Assembly: GCA_949361645.1 (NCBI GenBank)
Contig: OX442415.1
Span: 28,298,351 to 28,362,350 of the forward strand
Length of the DNA: 64,000 nucleotides
Direction: 5' to 3'
DNA from: Spongilla lacustris
Lineage: Eukaryota; Porifera; Demospongiae; Spongillida; Spongillidae
Below are positions 57,086-64,000 of this stretch, one piece after another. Position numbers and translations under genes: made by a program. Within the stretch, counting starts at the first letter, position 1. Each line of letters opens with the position of its first letter. A model generated the notes under the pieces. It did no database searches. It saw only the letters and a program-made list of their open reading frames with translations, and was not told where the DNA came from.

Positions 57086-58950
57086 AGCTGATAAGAGCAC
57101 AGATAATTACGGTGTGTTCATACATCCCCTACACATGAGTACATTAGTGTGTTGTCCATTGGGGAAACAACACTGATTTGCATAATGCATAACTCATACA
57201 TTATCCACTTCCTGTTTACCTTCACTGAGACATAACTAGTATCAACACACTGAATCAAATGATGTCATCTAAATCCAATGCATTTAACAAATCATTTAAA
57301 TAAAACTCCCAAGTCTTCCGATGTGCTTTATTTAGAGCTTGGCTGAAGTGGGATTAATTTTCTTACACGGCTAATGCTTAATACAGCTTTCAATAGGGGG
57401 TCAATGGGGGGGGGGGGGGGGGGGGGGGGAAGGGAAGGGTGGGGGGTTAAGGTAGACCTAAGGTTGGTGGCAGTTTCTATGGCTCCTGAGGTTGAGGCTC
57501 TGGTGCTGAAGCTGTGATAGTGTGGGAGGGAGAGGTGGGTAGTGAGGATGGTGTGTGGAGATGTGGGAGGGAGAGAAGAGGATGGTAGTTAAGGACGTAC
57601 AGGTATACTGTATAAAGGTCATGTACACGAGGTTATATATAGGTCATGTACACATGAGGTTAATGCCATGGTCAATGAAAGGTCATGTACACATGAGGTT
57701 ATGTAAAGGTCATGTACACATGAGATCACATGAGTCTAACAGCTCTCTCTTTCAGGCCCAAGTGTACCCTTTCTCCCAAGCATTATATTACTTCAACGCC
57801 TCGCTGTAGCTGTACAGTGAGGTAATGCTGTCTCAGTCCTGGGCACCTTTGCTAGCAAAGATTGCCTTGTTTTAGAGGACAGTGATGCATATTCTATGTA
57901 TTATTCTATAACTTTTAATTATAAAATAAATAATAATAATTATAAAGATTGAGTGTGCATAGTCTTGTGCATTTTAATCTTTTGTGTGCTACTGCTATAT
58001 AGCCACCTCCTCCAATAATAATATATATAACAACATGGCCAATGATGCCAAATGCTGAGAACTCGGCTTGGTTGTGTGTTCCCCTGCCTATGGTGCATGG
58101 GGAAATGAAGCCATCGAAAGCCTTCTCTCAGCCGGCATCTCGGCTTGCCACCCTTACATGCAGGCCCAAGTAGCCTGTTCTTTGAGACATCTATGGCAGG
58201 CCCAACCTCCACCTAGTGAGGGCCAATGCCACTGCCATCCCCACCAGATGTATTTTGAATTATGTTTAAAATTGCAACCTTGTATTTTATTATAATTATT
58301 TTTAAAAATATATTTATAATTATTTTTTAATTATTTTTAATATTACAAATATACACATTATTACAAACAGCCATGCACAAAACTACCCCCTAACCCTCAA
58401 GCAGGTCCATTGTTGTGGCTCCTGGAATTGACCTTGCAATGAAAGCACACGGGCATTGGCTAGAACTAAGAGGAGACTTAGCCTGCCATAAATGGAATTT
58501 AGCATTTTAAAAATAATAAGGTCAGAAAGGCAAGTAATGGCATATAAGAATGCACTTGTAAACTGCCCATCTATCTATATGGAAATAGTTTGCAAACGTG
58601 GGGTTAAAAGATAGCAACATTTTCACCCAATGCAGTCTAAAAAATATGCTTCTTGTTAGCTAACTAAGGAGATTTGATAGACCTAGATTTCCATCAAGGC
58701 TAATCACAATGCAATCATGTCCATAGCTCAGAGGAATGTCAATTTTTTTAATGCGAGCCAACATTTTCGAGCCAACATTGGAGCAATGATGCGATCACAT
58801 GTGTGTATATTTATGAGACAATTACATTGTAGGGCTTGAAGGAATACACACCTATTACCACACTTCATTAAACATTACGTGACCAGTGGTTAATAGCAGG
58901 ATGTAAACAGGATATGGAAGAGGCAGATTAAATCATCAGATATGAACATT
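57086..58950. other. Gene-free stretch
   Basis: Includes poly(G) at 57408-57429, a GGTCATGTACACATGAGGTT repeat (57618-57730) and an A/T-rich block (58250-58360). No gene is recognised. Confidence 0.5.
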
Positions 58951-58956
58951 TGTTTT

Positions 58957-59130
58957 CACACTAAGGCATCTGTTTTAAGCATTCGTTCATGTGCTAGATA
59001 TACTAAGGCAATCTGTTTTAAGCATTCGTTCACATGCTAGATATACTAAGGCATCTGTTTTAAGCATTCGTTCACATGCTAGTTATACTAAGGCATCTGT
59101 TTTAAGCATTCGTTCAGATGCTAGATTAGA
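58957..59130 (+). repeat. 42-bp tandem repeat, four units
   Basis: Each unit contains GGCATCTGTTTTAAGCATTC and GTTCACATGCTAGATATACT. Confidence 0.92.
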
Positions 59131-59455
59131 ATGGTCTACATGATGACATCATCAGCATGGTAACATCTGTTGAATCACTATACCAACATGTCATCATTCA
59201 TTACATCATCTGACTTAATTTATTCACTTAAAACGCACTTGTAGAAACCATACAATTCTAAACGTGTGCGGCCATACATATTCATGCTACTTAAAATGCA
59301 ACTTAAAAAGCCAAACAAAAGGTATAGTTGTGTAGGAGTATGAACACGCTAACAACGTAGCTAAACAGTAACTATGCCATGTGCATTACCAGCTGCCTGG
59401 CACCACCATCAATGTTGTAGTATGAATGTGGGTACAGTTACATGTGTGTGGCAAC

Positions 59456-60112
59456 ATGATTGATCCCTTACGTTACAGTACTGGTAGTGAGATGATTGAT
59501 CCCTTACGTTACAGTACTGGTAGTGAGATGATTGATCCCTTACTGGTAGTGAGATGATTGATCCCTTACGTCACATAACTGGTAGTGACCTTACGTTACA
59601 GTACTGGGAGTGAGATGATTGACCCCTTACGTCACATAACTGGTAGTGACCTTACGTTACAGTACTGGTAGTGAGATGATTGATCCCTTATGTTACAGTA
59701 CTGGTAGTGAGTTGATTGATCCCTTACGTTACAGTACTGTTAGTGAGATGATTGATCCCTTACGTAACATAACTGGTAGTGAGATGATTGATCCCTTACG
59801 TTACAGTACTGGTGGTGAGATGATTGATCCCTTACGTAACATAACTGGTAGTGAGATGATTGATCCCTTACGTTACAGTACTGGTGGTGAGATGATTGAT
59901 CCCTTATGTTACAGTACTGGTGGTGAGATGATTGATCCCTTATGTTACAGTACTGGTAGTGAGTTGATTGATCCCTTATGTTACAGTACTGGTAGTGAGT
60001 TGATTGATCCCTTACGTTACAGTACTGGTAGTGAGATGATTGACCCCTTACGTTACAGTACTGGTAGTGAGATGATTGACCCCTTACATTACAGTACTGG
60101 TAGTAAGACTGA
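59456..60112 (+). repeat. 36-bp minisatellite, open in one frame
   Basis: About 17 units of 36 bp containing GATGATTGATCCCTTACGTT and ACAGTACTGGTAGTGA. From 59646 the frame stays open for 176 codons (MIDPLRYSTGSE-like 12-mers), because 36 is divisible by 3. Earlier units have indels that break it. No flanking exon supports translation. Confidence 0.95.
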
Positions 60113-60646
60113 TATGTTACAGTTATGTAAGGTTAACTACAAGACACAACTAGCCACGCCCCCTAGCCCCTTTTGAGGCACACACCCTACCTCCCCTTGT
60201 TGAGGTAAAAAATCAAATACGCCTTACAGCCAACACTTTCCATTGGCCATAGCTGTACACCACATTACATCATTATACCTATTTTTGCCATCAGACGGAT
60301 GTATTTGGGTCAAGCTGTGATGCTACATGTAACTCTAGAGACGATGATCAAATCGTTTATCTTCAAAGCCAATTAACCTCCAGTGCAGGTCAAACATCAC
60401 CCGCAGCCAAGTAAGTTATCAGCCGGATGTAAAAAGGACGTTATAGGATATCGGATGGATAATGTAATGCAATCCATGTACCCTTGTTAGGAAAGGCTCC
60501 CCCCCCCCCCCCCCCCCCCCCATCCTCCAGGCATTATGCAGTCACCTCCCTTGATGTTACATCACTCAATCTGATGACAAAAGATTTTTATCAATCCAGT
60601 GGTGAACTGCGATGAAGTAAACTATAGTACAGGTATATATATATAT
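60113..60646. other. Gene-free stretch
   Basis: Poly(C) at 60499-60520. No coding feature. Confidence 0.45.
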
Positions 60647-61463
60647 GGGACAGTTTCCACGAAAATGTCACCCTTTTATAACATTATAATGTTATAAAAA
60701 TGCTTCATGTTTGAATTCCTATATCTTCCGAAAGCTAAACGCTATTGACTTCCTATTTTCAGCAGTTCATACTGCGCCATTTCTCTACCACAAATTACAT
60801 TTTGGAGTCTTGCACTTGCTCCACGCCAGTATTGCAACGTTCGATACCCGACCGGGTTCAAACCCGCCATAACTTTAGCTAGGAGTAATCAAATCGCTTC
60901 AAATTCGGTTTGTAGGTACAGAGGTCTTATACCTATCGATTTGTACTGTTCGTTAATTTTTATGCCATCCGTTACGGTGATACAGTTGAACAAACTACGT
61001 GCACTTTTTCCCGCTCGATTCGCGCCAATGATATAACAACCGCCTCCCCATACATTGAGCGGGACGCGATTTGCCAAAATCTTTGGCGCGAATCGAGCGG
61101 GAAAAGTGTACGTACTTTGTTCAACTGTATCTCCGTAACGGATGTCATAGAAATTAACGAACAGTACAAATCGATAGGTATAGGACCTCTGTACCTACAA
61201 ACCGAATTTGAAGCGATTTGATTACTCCTAACTAAAGTTATGGCGAGTTTGAACCCAGTGGGGTATCGAACGTTGCAATACTGGCGTGGAGCAAGTGCAA
61301 GACTCCAAAATATAGTCTGTTGTAGAGACATGGTGTATTATGAACTTTTGAAAATAGGAAGTCGATACCATTTAGCGTTCGGAAGATATAGCGATTCAAA
61401 CATGAAGCATTTTTATAACTTTATAATGTTATAAAAGGGTGACATTTTCGCGGAAACTGTCCC
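60647..61463. mobile_element. Long palindromic foldback element B
   Basis: The ends read GGGACAGTTTCCACGAAAAT and the inverse of GGGACAGTTTCCGCGAAAAT, inside a (TA)n target. The arms, about 390 bp each, pair nearly throughout, for example CAAATCGATAGGTATA and its inverse, and GAACAAACTACGTGCACTTT against its inverse near 61105. The centre is near 61055. The core resembles foldback A (29196-30000), but the outer 60 bp on each side differ. Confidence 0.9.
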
Positions 61464-62115
61464 ATATATATATATATGCACATGTTTAACACACACACAC
61501 ACACACACACACACCGACCTACATACATGTACATACGTACATGCATAGGTTAACACACACACATCTCACTCCCTTAACGTCTACCAGATAGTAAGATGCA
61601 CGCATGTATGTGTGTGTGTGTGTGTGTGTGCGTGTGTGTGTGTGCGTGTGTGTGTGTGTGCAAGCTAGTAAAGATTCATGAGGTAAACACAGTGATGTGA
61701 CAGTATGGGGAGATCTCTTATGTACTACTACACATGCTGATGAGGTCACTTCCCCATGCCTGCCTGCCTGCCTAGTCCCTTCCTTCCACCTCTGCACCCC
61801 CATCTTATGTCAAATGCACACACGCAACAGCAACATCCATGAACTCATACAATTTGCCTCGGAGTAAGAAGGTAAAAGATGAAAGGGTACATAGATGAAA
61901 GGGTAGATATGGTGCAACTATTAATTACTCAGTAACCCAATACCTTCTATACCACACCCACCCACCCTCAAAAAACGGAAGGTTTCGTCTTGGCAGGGTG
62001 TGCATTCCCTTCTCCTCCCTCTCCCCTCCCTCCCCTCTCCTCCTCCCTCCCCTCCCTCAAGTCTCCTCCCCTCCCTCCCTTCTCCTCACACATACATATT
62101 GCCAGATCTTTAATG
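61464..62115. other. Gene-free stretch with CA/TG microsatellites
   Basis: CA run at 61490-61514, TG run at 61609-61660, CCTCCC tract at 62009-62090. Later exons of the minus-strand gene may lie here, but none is recognised. Confidence 0.45.
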
Positions 62116-62122
62116 CACTCAC

Positions 62123-62249
62123 CACTGGTACCACCTCTCTGCAGCTTTGCCTTCAAAGTGTCCAATCCGATCTTCCCGTAGAACGGTCCATCTCTGTAGA
62201 TGAACCAGATACTGGCAAACCACAGGAACGCCATGAGCCACCCAAAGAT
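62123..62249 (-). CDS. Synaptophysin-family exon (last transmembrane segment), partial gene
   Basis: The minus strand has an acceptor (CGCTAG) and a donor (CAGTG|GTGAGT) bounding 127 bp. It encodes IFGWLMAFLWFASIWFIYRD followed by GPFYGKIGLDTLKAKLQRGG. This resembles the fourth helix and adjoining cytoplasmic start of synaptophysin/synaptoporin-like (MARVEL) vesicle membrane proteins ([20 protein letters not shown]). Upstream exons should lie to the right, beyond or within repeats; I could not identify them. Identity rests on this single helix, so another four-helix vesicle protein is possible. Confidence 0.6.
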
Positions 62250-63300
62250 CTAGCGGGAAAAGAGCGGGAAGAGAGCGGGAAGAGGTCATCACTGATCAGG
62301 GTCATCCCCTAATTGTATGAATCATCACACCAACCTCCTACATGTAGTTGCAACAGGCCTCCTCCCCTTCCCCCTCCCTCCCCTTTGCTCTAGTGACTAT
62401 TAGAGCAATGCAGCTATGTACAATATGACAACACCTGCACAAGCTTACAGGCTAGTGGCATGTTTGGACCATATTTGCATTCAGATGTAGAGGCGATTAA
62501 ATATTCATTGCCTCACAACGCTGAGGACTGGAAGGTTCAGATTGCTTGATGCAAACATGTAAGAACCCCCCCCCCCCAAATATTGATATTGAAAGGAGGA
62601 GGGAGGAGGGGGAGGGAGGGAGGAGGGGGAGGGAGGAGAGGGAGGGAGGGAGAGGGGGAGGGAGGAGGGGGAGAGGGATGAGGGAGGAGGAAGGAGGGGG
62701 AGGGAGGGAGGAGGGGGAGGGAGGAGGGGGGAGGGAGGAGGGGGAGGGAGGAGAGGGAGGGAGGGAGGGGGAGGGAGGGAGGGAGGAGGAAGGTAACATC
62801 TCCTCCTCCTATTACTTAAGTGGTCTGCCCCACCTCAGTCTCATAGGTGTTGCGCAATATTATGCAAACATGCCAACTCTAAAATGTGTAGTTGTTACAA
62901 CTTATTATTGTTTAAAAATTGGTATGTAATATATCCTCCCCCCTCAATTTGCTGATATATTACACCATTCATGCAAATCCAAAATGCATGCAAGCACAAA
63001 ATGAGTACACCTGTAATTTCCTTTAGTTGCACCGTTGCTATGGTAGTGCCACGCCCCTCATCACCCACAACATCACACTAACCCACCACCACTAATTATT
63101 ACCCATACTCAATACATGTACATTGGCATTGCCTTGGCAATACAGCTATCATTCTACTGGTTGCTGTCTCTGTTTGAAAAATTACAACAGTAGTGATGTC
63201 ATGTCCCTCTGTAGTTCCAATAACATCCCCCCCCCCCCCCCCCCCCCCCAATCCGAATCACAAGCCACAGGACAGGGGTCAGTCAGGTCTGAAGTTTATG
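62250..63300. other. Presumed intron or intergenic sequence with purine repeats
   Basis: 62594-62795 is a GGGAGGAGG-type array; poly(C) at 63227-63249. No exon recognised. Confidence 0.45.
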
Positions 63301-63316
63301 ATTTCTTGGATCAAGG

Positions 63317-63470
63317 TATGGGATCCTGCCCCAAGGTTTGGGGTCCAGCCCAAGGTATGGGATCCTGCCCCAAGGTTTGGGGTCCTGCCCCAAGGTATGG
63401 GATTCTGCCCCAAGGTATGGGGTCCTGCCCCAAGGTATGGGGTCCTGCCCCAAGGTTTGGGGTCCTGCTA
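63317..63470 (+). repeat. 20-bp minisatellite
   Basis: About seven units of GGTATGGGGTCCTGCCCCAA with A/T variation. Confidence 0.92.
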
Positions 63471-63765
63471 TCTTATGAAGTGTTAAAGCTGATTGCACAG
63501 CTATAGTGTGTAGGTGAACCAAGAAGAGAGAACCATCTCAAAAGTCACCACTATCACAATAACCACATCCACACAATAACTTAATCCCCACTGCTTGTTC
63601 TACATTCAAACATACATGTGCATGTGGTGACTAGATAGGATGAAGTGGGAGCTCCCCTTTCTTTTTATACCAATGTGAAAAGCATTTTTTAGTCATGCTT
63701 ATGAGGTACTTACAATTTGACCATTACTTTAGCATGTCCTGAAAGTACCACCACAGCAAAGCCTA
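63471..63765. other. Short unique stretch
   Basis: On the minus strand a good donor (AAATT|GTAAGTACC at about 63709) is present, but the preceding peptide is not recognised. Confidence 0.35.
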
Positions 63766-63771
63766 CATGCA

Positions 63772-64000
63772 TTGGTACCAGAGGGACATGGTGAGGTGTG
63801 TTAAGAGACAAGGGTACCAGAGGGATATGGTGAGGTGTGTTAAGAGATAAGGGCACCAGAGGGATATGGTGAGGTGTGTAAAGAGACAAGGGCACCAGAG
63901 GGACATGGTGAGGTGTGTAAAGAGATAAGGGCATCAGAGGGATATGGTGAGGTGTGTAAAGAGACAAGGGCACCAGAGGGACATGGTGAGGTGTGTAAAG
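63772..64000 (+). repeat. About 36-bp minisatellite, running off the window
   Basis: Six or more units containing AGAGGGATATGGTGAGGTGTG and AAGAGACAAGGGCACC. It continues past the window edge. Confidence 0.93.

Overview
The window is from a eukaryotic nuclear genome, almost certainly a marine metazoan. Genes are split by short GT-AG introns and the proteins are animal ones: RAD18, HEMK1, an AMPK-related kinase and a synaptophysin-family exon. The sequence is full of microsatellites, minisatellites, poly(G)/poly(C) runs, DNA transposons and scattered ACATGTAC-type words. I lean towards a sponge or another early-branching animal, but nothing in the sequence fixes the phylum.

Layout. 1-5056: a broken Ty3/gypsy gag, an oppositely oriented RNase H remnant and simple repeats. 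5057-10825: an intact-looking Tc1/mariner transposon of 5,769 bp with 52-bp perfect terminal inverted repeats and TA target duplications. It carries a spliced DD34E transposase on the minus strand and, unexpectedly, a second spliced gene on the plus strand. My ten-exon model of that passenger gene is open from end to end (691 codons plus stop) and ends in a BEN-like domain. A neighbouring tandem copy of the flank (10930-11446) preserves the empty insertion site. 11447-15700: minisatellites and a foldback element. 15705-16568: a single-exon membrane protein. 16865-22600: relics of a DIRS-like element, a TIR element, a copy of the RAD18 promoter and first exon, retrotransposon ORF modules and a zinc-finger relic. 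23786-26775: a seven-transmembrane receptor-like pseudogene interrupted by two transposons. 27910-28374: RAD18 exons 1-4 (N-terminal RING region).

28400-47000 is almost gene-free: microsatellites, a roughly 2-kb 32-bp satellite, several minisatellites, two foldback elements and a 200-bp assembly gap (38801-39000). 47089-51776 is the gene-dense core, holding a complete four-exon CAMKL protein kinase and a complete nine-exon HEMK1 gene. 52000-64000 returns to repeats, with partial direct and inverted copies of the HEMK1 3' region, a palindromic foldback element, a Tc1-type MITE and one minus-strand synaptophysin-family exon at 62123-62249.

The host genes do not form a pathway; each is independent. 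The most interesting unit is the Tc1/mariner element, where transposase and a chromatin-type BEN protein gene travel together. Many open frames in repeats (TG, CA, CATA, CTCC and minisatellite arrays) are artefacts and are not annotated as genes.
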